This document shows, one piece after another, positions 28,898-37,882 of a stretch of DNA of 44,671 nt. The DNA is taken from contig PWNQ01000012.1 of NCBI GenBank assembly GCA_003557725.1, positions 1-44,671 on the forward strand. Reading direction: 5' to 3'. Under the pieces are notes generated by a model. That model was not told the DNA's origin, did not search any database, and worked only from the letters and a program-made list of their open reading frames with translations. Within the stretch, counting starts at the first letter, position 1. Each line of letters begins with the position of its first letter. The position numbers were made by a program, and so were the translations under genes. Source of the stretch: Bacteroidales bacterium. Its GTDB lineage: Bacteria > Bacteroidota > Bacteroidia > Bacteroidales > PWNQ01.

Positions 28898-30325
28898 TTA
28901 CTCCACTTTGATGATCATTTTCCGGCGGCCGGTGCCTTGCAGTTCCAGCATATATACCCCGGGTTTCAGGTGGCTTGTGCTCAGTGACTGGCTTTCGGTG
29001 ATCCTTTTTGTGGCCACGTGCTGCCCGGTGATGTGGCGGATAACCAAGGTGTGTGGCTGGCCCCTTTCTGTCCCGGGGACCTCTACATATATTTGATTGG
29101 TAAACGGGTTGGGATAGGCATGCAGAAGGTTATCCCGGTTTTTTGGAGCAGATGTATGAACAAAGTGATCCCAATAGGGCACCGTTTCATTCACGCTGTC
29201 GGCCACCATAAGGATGATATTTCTGTAACCGGCTCCCCAGCTTTCCGAATACCCACATACTATTACTCGGTTTTGGTGATCACTGATTATTCGTCTGCCC
29301 ACCTCATCCTCCCAGTGACCGTATGTCCGGCCTTTGAGCCAATACCCCTGGAAGTTGGTCTGGATGTTGAAAATATCTTTTTTCCCCTGGCCAAAGGATT
29401 CGGTAAAACCGGTATAATAATATGCTGAGCCGTCGGGAGTGACGGTCACATCATAATAGACGTCATCGTTGGCGCCGCCTCCCGTCTCGCATCGTTCCCG
29501 CCCACCCAGATTCATGTTATAAACAAATACCCAGCCCTGTTTGCTGTTCCCGGGGATATGGTGATAGCCGCCGGTAAATATCCGTGGGGCATGGTACTGG
29601 CAGAACAGGAAGTTATTTTCTGCAGTATCAGACATTACTGTATCCATAAGGATGTTTAAGGCCGTATCCAGGAACAGCATGCGGCCATTTTTCATGGAGT
29701 CGGACGGGTTCACCACGTAACCCACTGCTACCAGGGCTGTATCACCGAGCATGTCCATAGCGTTGAGTTCACTTTCCGTGCTGCCGGGGAGCACCTGCTC
29801 CCTGACCAGCGAGCCGTCCATGTCCATCACCCCGGCATAAGCCCGCTTTGTGTCCATATCCGTGGAAAGGCTGTATCCGGTGATCCAGATGCGGGAACCC
29901 AGATGCTTAAATGCATTGATCCCGTGCCACCCTTCCCCGCCAAAAGACTGCTCCCAGTAAACTCCACCCAGGGTATCCACCAGGGCCATAAAAAAATGAT
30001 ATCCTTGCCCCGATACATGGGTGGTGCCCCCCAAAAGGATACTGTCCGGACTAACCACCGCCGCCTGGGTTATCCGGGTAATACCCCCCTGAAAAAAGGC
30101 ACGGTCCCATAATGGGGTGCCATCCAAACCGGTCTTTAAAAGGTATACCTGTGTGTTTCCCCCGGGAAAGCTGCTGTTGGCAACTACCAGATAGCCTCCC
30201 GGGTGCAGGTGTATATCTACGCCTTCATTATATCCGGAAAAGCCATAACTCCGGATAAAAGAACCTTGTGCTCCCGCAAGCACCGGCAGGAAAAGGCTGA
30301 AAATGATGATAAAAGTAAGCTTCAT
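28898..30325 (-). CDS. T9SS type A sorting domain protein with beta-propeller-like repeats
   Basis: Signal peptide MKLTFIIIFSLFLPVLAGAQ; GGYLVVANSSFPGGNTQVYLLKTGLDGTPLWDRAF-type repeats; C-terminal LLHAYPNPFTNQIYVEVPG...LKPGVYMLELQG. Confidence 0.87.
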   Translation of the reverse strand: MKLTFIIIFSLFLPVLAGAQGSFIRSYGFSGYNEGVDIHLHPGGYLVVANSSFPGGNTQVYLLKTGLDGTPLWDRAFFQGGITRITQAAVVSPDSILLGGTTHVSGQGYHFFMALVDTLGGVYWEQSFGGEGWHGINAFKHLGSRIWITGYSLSTDMDTKRAYAGVMDMDGSLVREQVLPGSTESELNAMDMLGDTALVAVGYVVNPSDSMKNGRMLFLDTALNILMDTVMSDTAENNFLFCQYHAPRIFTGGYHHIPGNSKQGWVFVYNMNLGGRERCETGGGANDDVYYDVTVTPDGSAYYYTGFTESFGQGKKDIFNIQTNFQGYWLKGRTYGHWEDEVGRRIISDHQNRVIVCGYSESWGAGYRNIILMVADSVNETVPYWDHFVHTSAPKNRDNLLHAYPNPFTNQIYVEVPGTERGQPHTLVIRHITGQHVATKRITESQSLSTSHLKPGVYMLELQGTGRRKMIIKVE

Positions 30326-30383
30326 AACAATGTTTTTTACAACCAGAGCGGCTATGGTATAGTCAACCTTCCGGAGCCCAAAG

Positions 30384-31199
30384 CTACTGCTGGCTTTTTA
30401 TCAGTTGATAGAGTGGAATAAGTTCTTCGAGCATTTTTTCCATACGGGTTAAAGGCATCATATTAGCGCCATCCGACCGGGCACTTTCCGGATTGGGGTG
30501 AGTTTCCACAAAGAGGCCGTCGGCTCCGGCGGCAATAGCGGCTTTGGCAATGGTGGTGATCATCCGGGGCTGACCCCCACTGACGCCTCCCGGCTGGTTG
30601 GGTTGCTGAAGGGAATGGGTGACATCCATGATCACCGGCACCTGGTTTGCTCTCATCAGAGGAATGTTGCGAAAGTCCACCACCAGGTCCTGATAGCCAA
30701 AGGTGGTTCCCCGCTCGGTGAGCATTACCTGCCTGTTCCCGGTAGCATAGACCTTCTCCACAGCATACTTCATGGCTTCTCCCGAAAGGAACTGCCCTTT
30801 TTTGATATTGACGGGTTTTTTCGTTTTTCCTGCAGCGGTGAGCAACTCTGTTTGGCGGCAAAGGAAAGCCGGGATCTGAAGCACATCGGCATAGTCTGCC
30901 GCAAGAAAGGCCTCCTGTGCGCTGTGGATATCGGTGATCACCGGGATGTTGAACATGTCACCGGCCTTACGAAGGATCTTTAGTCCCTCGGTGTCGCCGG
31001 GACCTGTATACGAGTCGGGGCGCGAACGATTGGCTTTTTTATAGGATGCCTTGAAAACCAATGGAATGCTCAGGTCATCGCATAGTGTGGCCAACGCCTC
31101 CGCCACCCCCATGGTGATGGCCTCGCTTTCTATAACACAGGGGCCGGCGATCAATAAAAAATTTCCGCTGCCGGTATGCTTTAAGGATGATATATTCAT
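30384..31199 (-). CDS. kdsA: 3-deoxy-8-phosphooctulonate synthase
   Basis: LLIAGPCVIESEAITMGVAEAL; VFKASYKKANRSRPDSYTGPGDTEGLKIL; VITDIHSAQEA; GLFVETHPNPE. Start at 31199 (MNISSLKH) preferred over 31253. Confidence 0.94.
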   Translation of the reverse strand: MNISSLKHTGSGNFLLIAGPCVIESEAITMGVAEALATLCDDLSIPLVFKASYKKANRSRPDSYTGPGDTEGLKILRKAGDMFNIPVITDIHSAQEAFLAADYADVLQIPAFLCRQTELLTAAGKTKKPVNIKKGQFLSGEAMKYAVEKVYATGNRQVMLTERGTTFGYQDLVVDFRNIPLMRANQVPVIMDVTHSLQQPNQPGGVSGGQPRMITTIAKAAIAAGADGLFVETHPNPESARSDGANMMPLTRMEKMLEELIPLYQLIKSQQ

Positions 31200-31331
31200 G
31201 TGTTTATTTTTTTGTTCCTTGTTCCTTGTTCCTTGTTTGGTGTTTTTTACCACGAATGCACGAATAATATGCTACTCCTCACACCCCACGCATCACACCC
31301 AAACGCTCCGCGCCACACACCAAGCCCAAAT

Positions 31332-31371
31332 CCCTATGCCCTATGCTCTATGCCCTATGCCCTATGCCCTA
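31332..31371. repeat. Heptanucleotide tandem repeat (ccctatg, ~5.7 copies)
   Basis: ccctatg-ccctatg-ctctatg-ccctatg-ccctatg-cccta in the intergenic region upstream of kdsA. Confidence 0.9.
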
Positions 31372-31536
31372 AAGGGGAGCCAGAGGGGCGCGTGGGGGAG
31401 TTTCCCGGCTAGGAAATAATCATTCCCCTGTGTGTCGAAAAAATTTCGCTATGGTGGTTTCATATTTAATGATTTCATATTAGATGATTTGCTGTTATTC
31501 TGATTTGGCACCTTTAATATAAGGTGTTTCTACTAA

Positions 31537-32754
31537 TTAAAATGCTTTATGCACGCGGACCAACGCGTGGGCGGCGGCCGGATGATTATTTAACCACATA
31601 CCCATCAAATTATTACTCACCAGCTCCATATCCAATCCGTATTGAAGGCTGGCTCTTAGGCCCAGTCCCGTGGTCAGGGCCCCATATCCGCCGTAAGAAA
31701 CCACACCCATTACCTTCCAGTTAGGATGTATCTTCCAGCCGGGAACCACCCAGATCTGCGGACGGGCCAGGCTGAACAGAGGGTAGCTCCCATATAACGC
31801 CACAGAGTAACGATAGTCTTGAATGCCATGAACAAAAGAGACTCTGAGGGAGGCAGGAAGCAACACCTGTTGGCGGCCGTTGTGCCGTGCTCCGCTCCAG
31901 CTTAGCAAGCTGTCACGGTTTACGTTCAGTTGCATATTATTGTCTTCAAAGAAATTTGCCTCCACCCCTTTATAATGCCAGGTGGAGTCTATATTGCTGT
32001 TAAAATGTGTGTTGTACATTATCACCCCTAGGTTTTCAAGGGCAATATATGCTTTTTGATTTTTCGTTTCATACCCATAGGTGATGCTTCCCGCCAGCCC
32101 GCTGCTCCGGAAAAAGCCTTTGTTGCCCGCAGTGTCGCTCCAGTGAAGGTGTCCTTGCATCATTAGCTCTATACACTGGCCATCGCTGTGGGTGTAAATG
32201 GTGCCCTCTTCCAGATGGCCCGAGAAATAGTAGGTGCCGCTGGCAGGGCCCAGGCGAATCCCACCGTAATGTCTGTTATGACGATAGTGAATGCCGCCCT
32301 GGAATAGCTGATAGTCCAGCTCCCGGTATTGTAAACTAAAGGGATAAGCCTCTCCGGTGCTGGGTTTATTGCCGAAAAATACCAGGTGGAAGGCAGAACG
32401 GGAAAAGGAAAGCTCCTTGAGTTGGTGTGCAGAGAGGTGGACCGACCATTGCCAGGGAGAGCCTTTTACCGGAGAGAAGAAATCCATGCCCCATGAGGCC
32501 TTCATTCCAAAAAGATTGTGATTGTCCCCCAGGCGGTCAATGGCATCCTGCTTTAAAGCGTGATCAAGGTATCCTCCAAAGAGCACCTTTCCGGCAAATT
32601 TTCCGGGCACAGCATCTGTGGCCCCATGCAAGCCATAATGTAACTGCAATGCGGTACTGTCGGGAGGGCCCAGGGGACGGTAAGTCCCTGGCATGGCCGT
32701 AGAAAGCCAGGTCAGAAGAAAAAGAATACTGCCGGTTGCAATTCTCTTAGCCAT
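31537..32754 (-). CDS. Putative outer-membrane protein (DUF5723-like)
   Basis: Signal peptide, aromatic/Gly-rich alternating strands (FAGKVLFGGYLDHALKQDAIDRL...GMKASWGMDFFSPVKG); family assignment tentative. Confidence 0.55.
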   Translation of the reverse strand: MAKRIATGSILFLLTWLSTAMPGTYRPLGPPDSTALQLHYGLHGATDAVPGKFAGKVLFGGYLDHALKQDAIDRLGDNHNLFGMKASWGMDFFSPVKGSPWQWSVHLSAHQLKELSFSRSAFHLVFFGNKPSTGEAYPFSLQYRELDYQLFQGGIHYRHNRHYGGIRLGPASGTYYFSGHLEEGTIYTHSDGQCIELMMQGHLHWSDTAGNKGFFRSSGLAGSITYGYETKNQKAYIALENLGVIMYNTHFNSNIDSTWHYKGVEANFFEDNNMQLNVNRDSLLSWSGARHNGRQQVLLPASLRVSFVHGIQDYRYSVALYGSYPLFSLARPQIWVVPGWKIHPNWKVMGVVSYGGYGALTTGLGLRASLQYGLDMELVSNNLMGMWLNNHPAAAHALVRVHKAF

Positions 32755-34330
32755 GGATATTTACGGTTATGTTTCCAATGATTTTGTACTTTAGCCGATA
32801 ATGGTCGTAAAGCTGTACTCTTTCTGTTCCACTGGTATTCAGGCGTGCTTGCAAAAGCAGCATGCCATGGGTCTTCAAGGCCTGCATAGCGGCCGCAGGA
32901 ACATTGAGGGTAACCGTTGAAACTGCAGGCGCCGTCACCACCCCGCCGGCATCTACCGGCGCACCTGACAGAATGTTCTCTCCGTCAACAGAAAGCTTAT
33001 GACCGCCCATGTTTCCGTTTGGACCGGCCCAAACGGTGATGAAAAACTCCAAAGGGAAGTGGTTGGTAAACTCAATGGCCACCGTTCCGCTTTCCACCAG
33101 GTCGTCCATATCCTCCACATTCAGGTTCACCTCCCTGGTCAGTATCAGATCTTCCGCCTTGACCTTCAGTGGAAGATCCATCTCCAGGTCTACGGTTAAC
33201 GGATAGTCTATATGAAAAAAATCGTTACCCATGCTAATATTTCCCATGGGATTAATCTGCATTTGCAGATCATATCCTATGCTATGGGGCAGGTTTTCCG
33301 TAAAAGCTCTGATGTTTGATCCTTCCATGTCCAGTGTCCGGCTAACGGGAAAAATGCTTCCCCCGTACTCTGCTGCCCGGCTGATATGTATGGGAGTGCC
33401 TGTCAAAGAGGATTGCAGGGGTACCTGGTTATGGGTATAGTGGTTTATGCTGGAAAGGTGATGAAGGATGATGGACAGGTCTGCTCCCACCCCGTTGGTG
33501 ATATGGAAGGCGGCATTCAGGGAATCCAGCTCCAGCAGTCCGGAGTGGATATTGTCAAAAATATCAATAGCCTCTTCCCCTGTAGTGCGTATGGAAGGCT
33601 GTCCAAAGGATCCTTTCAGGTATTTCATTTCTAAATCCTTGAACCGAACAGCCAGGGCCAGGCTGTCTTGCGGAGTGATCACCATGGTGTCAGCAAAGGA
33701 AGCCGTCCGTGCAAATACCGTATAGTGTATTTGGTTATACTGTTGATTATTAAGGCCGGTGAGGTCAAGGTGGTAATCGTTGATCTCAAAGTCCCTCTCC
33801 AAAATCAGCGTGCCCGAAGGGCTGGCAGGAATCACTTCAGTGACCGATAAGGGCACTCCGTTTTTTGTGAACCCCGGAAAATCAAAGGTGTACTCCACCG
33901 GAACACTATAGGTGGTTTTTGCTACTACCGTGATCTTTCCACTGCGAATATGTGCTTCTGTAAGACGGGAATCCCCAGCGTCAATGCTGTGCTCGCGCTG
34001 AGAGTTCATGAGGGTGTGGCCCGGAGCAACGGTTAACTCAAAAGGTAAACGCAGAGAGCTGCGCCCCAGGTCATCAGGGATGGTGACCAGCGAATCACCG
34101 GAAAGGGTGAACAGGTTGCGGCGAACACTGAGGAAAACCGCATGATTGTCTGTCCATATAAGGGAATCATCCAGTAAATCAGACAGGGTAAGCTGACCGT
34201 AGGCTAACGGACCATACCACCTGGAATCCCAGAAAAAACCATCATCCTTCCGGCAACCGGTAACGGATAATAGAAGAATAATAAACCCCGACAGGATTAT
34301 CAGAAATATATGCTTCAATGCAGTATGCAT
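32747..34330 (-). CDS. Hypothetical lipoprotein, translationally overlapping the downstream OM protein gene
   Basis: N-terminus IFLIILSGFIILLLSVTGCRKDD (lipobox); 8-bp overlap with 31537..32754. Confidence 0.7.
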   Translation of the reverse strand: MHTALKHIFLIILSGFIILLLSVTGCRKDDGFFWDSRWYGPLAYGQLTLSDLLDDSLIWTDNHAVFLSVRRNLFTLSGDSLVTIPDDLGRSSLRLPFELTVAPGHTLMNSQREHSIDAGDSRLTEAHIRSGKITVVAKTTYSVPVEYTFDFPGFTKNGVPLSVTEVIPASPSGTLILERDFEINDYHLDLTGLNNQQYNQIHYTVFARTASFADTMVITPQDSLALAVRFKDLEMKYLKGSFGQPSIRTTGEEAIDIFDNIHSGLLELDSLNAAFHITNGVGADLSIILHHLSSINHYTHNQVPLQSSLTGTPIHISRAAEYGGSIFPVSRTLDMEGSNIRAFTENLPHSIGYDLQMQINPMGNISMGNDFFHIDYPLTVDLEMDLPLKVKAEDLILTREVNLNVEDMDDLVESGTVAIEFTNHFPLEFFITVWAGPNGNMGGHKLSVDGENILSGAPVDAGGVVTAPAVSTVTLNVPAAAMQALKTHGMLLLQARLNTSGTERVQLYDHYRLKYKIIGNITVNIHG

Positions 34331-34457
34331 TTTCCCTGTGTTAATAGATGCTGTTAAAACCTAAATGTGACTTTATTCATTTATTGATTTTTATATCATA
34401 CAAAAATAAGATATTTCCATAAAATATGGGAAAATTTTTGATGCCCAACTGCCGGTT

Positions 34458-34529
34458 GTCGCTAAAGCCACTAAAGCCACTAAAGCCACTATAGCCACTA
34501 AAGTCGCTAAAGTCGCTGAAGTCGCTTCG
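34458..34529. repeat. 9-bp tandem repeat (gccactaaa/gtcgctaaa, ~8 units)
   Basis: gtcgctaaa gccactaaa gccactaaa gccactata gccactaaa gtcgctaaa gtcgctgaa gtcgcttcg. Confidence 0.9.
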
Positions 34530-34626
34530 GGGAGGAAAATTGAAAATTCGCGGATCCCGGTGGCGTTTTTTTTGGGGGGTATAAAAAAAATGTTTATCTT
34601 TATAAAGAGGAATTGTTTTTGGTCAC

Positions 34627-35508
34627 ATGGTTTTTGAACCGTGTATATTTATGAATAAAATTCTGTGTATCATGGTTAGGTCTCTATTAATCAGTGTATT
34701 TTTTGTTTTTTCCACGTATTATTTGTCTGCTCAGTATGATGGCAGTTATGCTGGAGCCCGTCAGGCCGGGATGGGTGGCCATGCGGTGACACTGGAAGAT
34801 GGTTGGAGCATATTAAATAACCCTTCAGGCTTGTGGAGCACAGAGGCGTTGGGGGCGGGGATATTTTTCGAACAGCGGTTTGGGTCGTCGGAGTTAAGCT
34901 ACCGGGGTGCGGGCATTCATCTTCCTGCCGGTTCCGGGGGGATGGGCATTGGGTTCACCATTTTTGGCTTTGATGTTTACAATGAGAAGCGTTTTGCTTT
35001 GGCTTACGGGGTGGAGCTATTTTCCGGCTTTCGTGCCGGCCTGAGTCTGGACTATCTCCATACACAAATTGATGATCCGGCTCAGGTGCTCACAGGAAAC
35101 AAGGGGAACATCACCTTTAATGTGGGGTTACAGGCAGCCTTGTCACCGGAAATCACTCTGGGCTTTTCCCTGTTTAACCCCTGGTTGGTGACCCTGTCCT
35201 CATATGAAGAGGAGCGGATCCCGGCCATAATACGGTTGGGAATGACCTGGCAGGCCGGAGAGCGTTTGTTGTTACTGGTAGAAGCCGGCCATGTGACCGG
35301 GAGCCATCCCGTACTAAAAGCAGGGCTGGAGTACACCATCAATGAAAAGCTAATCCTCAGGGGAGGCCTGGCCAGCAAACCCACAGAGTATGGTATAGGC
35401 TTGGAAACCAACTTTCTGGGGATAGACTTCCACGTGGCGGCCACATACCACCTGGTGCTGGGGTACTCCCCGCACGGGGCCTTTTTCTATACACGTGACC
35501 CTGAGTGA
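34627..35508 (+). CDS. PorV/PorQ-like outer-membrane beta-barrel protein
   Basis: Signal peptide ending LSAQ; ARQAGMGGHAVTLEDGWSILNNPSGLWS start of barrel; likely real start at 34651 or 34672. Confidence 0.72.
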   Translation: MVFEPCIFMNKILCIMVRSLLISVFFVFSTYYLSAQYDGSYAGARQAGMGGHAVTLEDGWSILNNPSGLWSTEALGAGIFFEQRFGSSELSYRGAGIHLPAGSGGMGIGFTIFGFDVYNEKRFALAYGVELFSGFRAGLSLDYLHTQIDDPAQVLTGNKGNITFNVGLQAALSPEITLGFSLFNPWLVTLSSYEEERIPAIIRLGMTWQAGERLLLLVEAGHVTGSHPVLKAGLEYTINEKLILRGGLASKPTEYGIGLETNFLGIDFHVAATYHLVLGYSPHGAFFYTRDPE

Positions 35509-35530
35509 TAATAAAAACTTTTTATAATAA

Positions 35531-35602
35531 TGAGTCCGGTCTAAAAACACACATTTTTCACATCCGCTGAAAATCAAAAGTAATCTTTTTAGATTGGACT
35601 CA
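35531..35602. repeat. MITE-like inverted-repeat element, copy 2 (72 bp), with possible ATAA target-site duplication
   Basis: TGAGTCCGGTCTAAA...TTTAGATTGGACTCA (13/15 terminal inverted repeat); flanked by ATAA on both sides; similar to 5913..5983. Confidence 0.65.
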
Positions 35603-35619
35603 ATAATATACCATGTGCT

Positions 35620-37704
35620 ATGAGCTCCTTTACTCTTTCTTTAGTCGTGTGCTGCTGTTTGTTATCCTTTGTTTCCCAAACAGGTAACGCCCAGGAGGCA
35701 CAACTCCCTCCGGTTATTCGGGATATTATGGAAGATTATGCCCGTGAAGAGGAGGGAGATATGGATTATGCTCAGCTGGTGGATGAGCTGTTGTACCGGA
35801 TGGATGAGCCCTTAAACCTTAATGCGGCCAGGCGGGAAGACTTTCGGTATTTTATTTTCCTTAATAACCTACAGGTGGAGGATATACTGCGTATTCGCCG
35901 CCGTTTGGGGGGCTTTAATAATCTTTTTCAGCTCCAGTTGGTGCCGTCACTCACCAATCCGGAGATACAAACCCTTGGCCATTTTGCAGTTACAGAGCCC
36001 GTTGAGGAGCCGGTGTCTGGAAAGCTGAGACGGTCGTTGCGCCATGGGCGCCATGATTTGTTTTTGAGATACGAGCGTACCTTAGAAGAACAGCAAGGTT
36101 ATAAGCCGGCCACGGAAGAAATGCTGAAAGCCAGCCCCAACAGCCGGTATCTGGGAAACCCGGATAAGTATTATCTGCGCTACTCCTACCGCAGCCAAAA
36201 TATCCGCTGGGGTATCAATGCGGAAAAAGACCCCGGTGAGGAGTTTTTTTCCGGATATCAAAAACAGGGATTCGACTTTTACTCCGCCTATTTGATGCTG
36301 GAGGGCTTGTCATGGGCGGATGCGCTGGTGTTGGGGGACTTTACCATGCAGGCAGGACAGGGACTTGCCTTATGGTCCGGGATGTCTTTTGGACAGGGCG
36401 CTCAGGCCGTCTCAGTGAAAAAGAACGCTGTCGGCCTGCGACCAAGCACATCCATGAATGAATATGGATTCCTTAGAGGAGCCGCCCTTACCAAAAGGCT
36501 GGGGAGAATTACCACCACCGTGTTTTATTCCCTGGCGCCGCGTGATGCAAATATAGGCGAGCAGGACTCTGCAGGAAATATTTTGTATGTCCGCTCTATA
36601 CAAAAAACCGGCCTGCATAATACGGTCTCTTTGGCAGAAAATAAACACGCCATTACGGAGCAGCTGGCAGGAGGAAACATTACGGCAAGGTTCAACCGAC
36701 TGAAGGTGGGCATTACCGCAACCCATTACAGCCTGAGTGCTCCGCTAATACCTAACAAACAGCTTTATGCCAAATATCGCTTTTCCGGTGACCAAAGGGC
36801 TGTGGGCAGTGTGGATTATGAATACAACCGTAGGAATGTGATTATCTTTGGCGAAACGGGCTACTCAGATAACGGCGGCTGGGGTACGCTCAACGGGATA
36901 ACTTTCAAGCCAGCCGGAGGCGTGTATATGAGCATTCTGCACAGATATTACAGTATGGATTTTCAGAATGTTAAAGGGGGTGCTTTAGGGAGCAACTCAG
37001 CTAATCAGAATGAAAAAGGGCTCTATGCAGGGGTGCAGGCCCAACTGGGCGCAAAGGTGACCCTGAATGCCTATGCCGACCATTACCAATATCCCTGGCT
37101 AAACTTCCGGGTGGATGCCCCTTCCCGGGGAAGGCAGTACCGTATTCAGGTAGACTACGACGCCGGAAGAAGGTGGAGCGCATATATAAGGGGCTTTAAC
37201 CAAATCACTGCCCAAAACCTTAGCTCCGCACAGGTGAAAATCAACCAACCCGTCTCCAGAAACAGAAAAGGAGGACGCATACATTTTTCCTGGAAAGCCT
37301 CCTCCTGGCTGAAAATGAACAGCCAGGCTCAATGGAGCCGGGTAACCTTGTCCGACGGACAACCAGATAAAGGATGGCTTATATATCAGGATGTGTTAGT
37401 CAGACCCCACGGCCACCCGCTAAACCTCTCTTTCCGGTATGCTGTCTTCAATACCGACTCCTATGATGCCCGATTGTTTGCCTATGAACATGACGTGCTT
37501 TATGCCTTCTCAATTCCCGCTTACTTCTATCAGGGAATCAGGGCTTATATGGTGGTACGCTACAAAATTACCAGGAACCTGCAGGTATGGATAAGGGTGG
37601 CAAGAACACGGTATACCCACCGGGACCACGCAGGAAGCGGATTGAATCGCATTGATATGCCTCATAAAACAGATGTGAAAGCGCAGATCAGAATGCGGTT
37701 TTAG
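35620..37704 (+). CDS. Helix-hairpin-helix domain-containing putative outer-membrane protein
   Basis: LNLNAARREDFRYFIFLNNLQVEDILRIRRRLGGFNNLFQLQLVPSLT HHH repeats after a signal peptide, followed by long beta-barrel-like sequence ending in an aromatic residue (RMRF). Confidence 0.8.
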   Translation: MSSFTLSLVVCCCLLSFVSQTGNAQEAQLPPVIRDIMEDYAREEEGDMDYAQLVDELLYRMDEPLNLNAARREDFRYFIFLNNLQVEDILRIRRRLGGFNNLFQLQLVPSLTNPEIQTLGHFAVTEPVEEPVSGKLRRSLRHGRHDLFLRYERTLEEQQGYKPATEEMLKASPNSRYLGNPDKYYLRYSYRSQNIRWGINAEKDPGEEFFSGYQKQGFDFYSAYLMLEGLSWADALVLGDFTMQAGQGLALWSGMSFGQGAQAVSVKKNAVGLRPSTSMNEYGFLRGAALTKRLGRITTTVFYSLAPRDANIGEQDSAGNILYVRSIQKTGLHNTVSLAENKHAITEQLAGGNITARFNRLKVGITATHYSLSAPLIPNKQLYAKYRFSGDQRAVGSVDYEYNRRNVIIFGETGYSDNGGWGTLNGITFKPAGGVYMSILHRYYSMDFQNVKGGALGSNSANQNEKGLYAGVQAQLGAKVTLNAYADHYQYPWLNFRVDAPSRGRQYRIQVDYDAGRRWSAYIRGFNQITAQNLSSAQVKINQPVSRNRKGGRIHFSWKASSWLKMNSQAQWSRVTLSDGQPDKGWLIYQDVLVRPHGHPLNLSFRYAVFNTDSYDARLFAYEHDVLYAFSIPAYFYQGIRAYMVVRYKITRNLQVWIRVARTRYTHRDHAGSGLNRIDMPHKTDVKAQIRMRF

Positions 37705-37822
37705 CAAGAAATTATTAGATCTGTATTTATCAAAGATGATTTAAGGGTCAGTATTACAGGATATTACCATTGTCATTGTTTTAAACTGCCATCCCTTTTG
37801 AAAACTTTTTTTCATATATACT

Positions 37823-37851
37823 GTTGTATTCCTAAATCTTATCTATTTTTG
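37823..37851 (+). promoter_or_regulatory. Bacteroidota-type promoter (GTTG ... N17 ... TATTTTTG)
   Basis: TTG at 37824-37826 and TAnnTTTG at 37844-37851, ~32 nt upstream of the 37883 ATG. Confidence 0.55.
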
Positions 37852-37882
37852 TAGCTTACAAACCAACCAAAGACAAATACCT

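Noticed and set aside
31200-31253. N-terminal extension of KdsA (MVKNTKQGTRNKEQKNKH)
   Set aside because: Encoded by the gttcctt tandem repeat; homologous KdsA sequence begins near MNISSLKH (31199).
34458-34529. Possible CRISPR array
   Set aside because: Units are 9 bp and contiguous with no spacers; this is a simple minisatellite.
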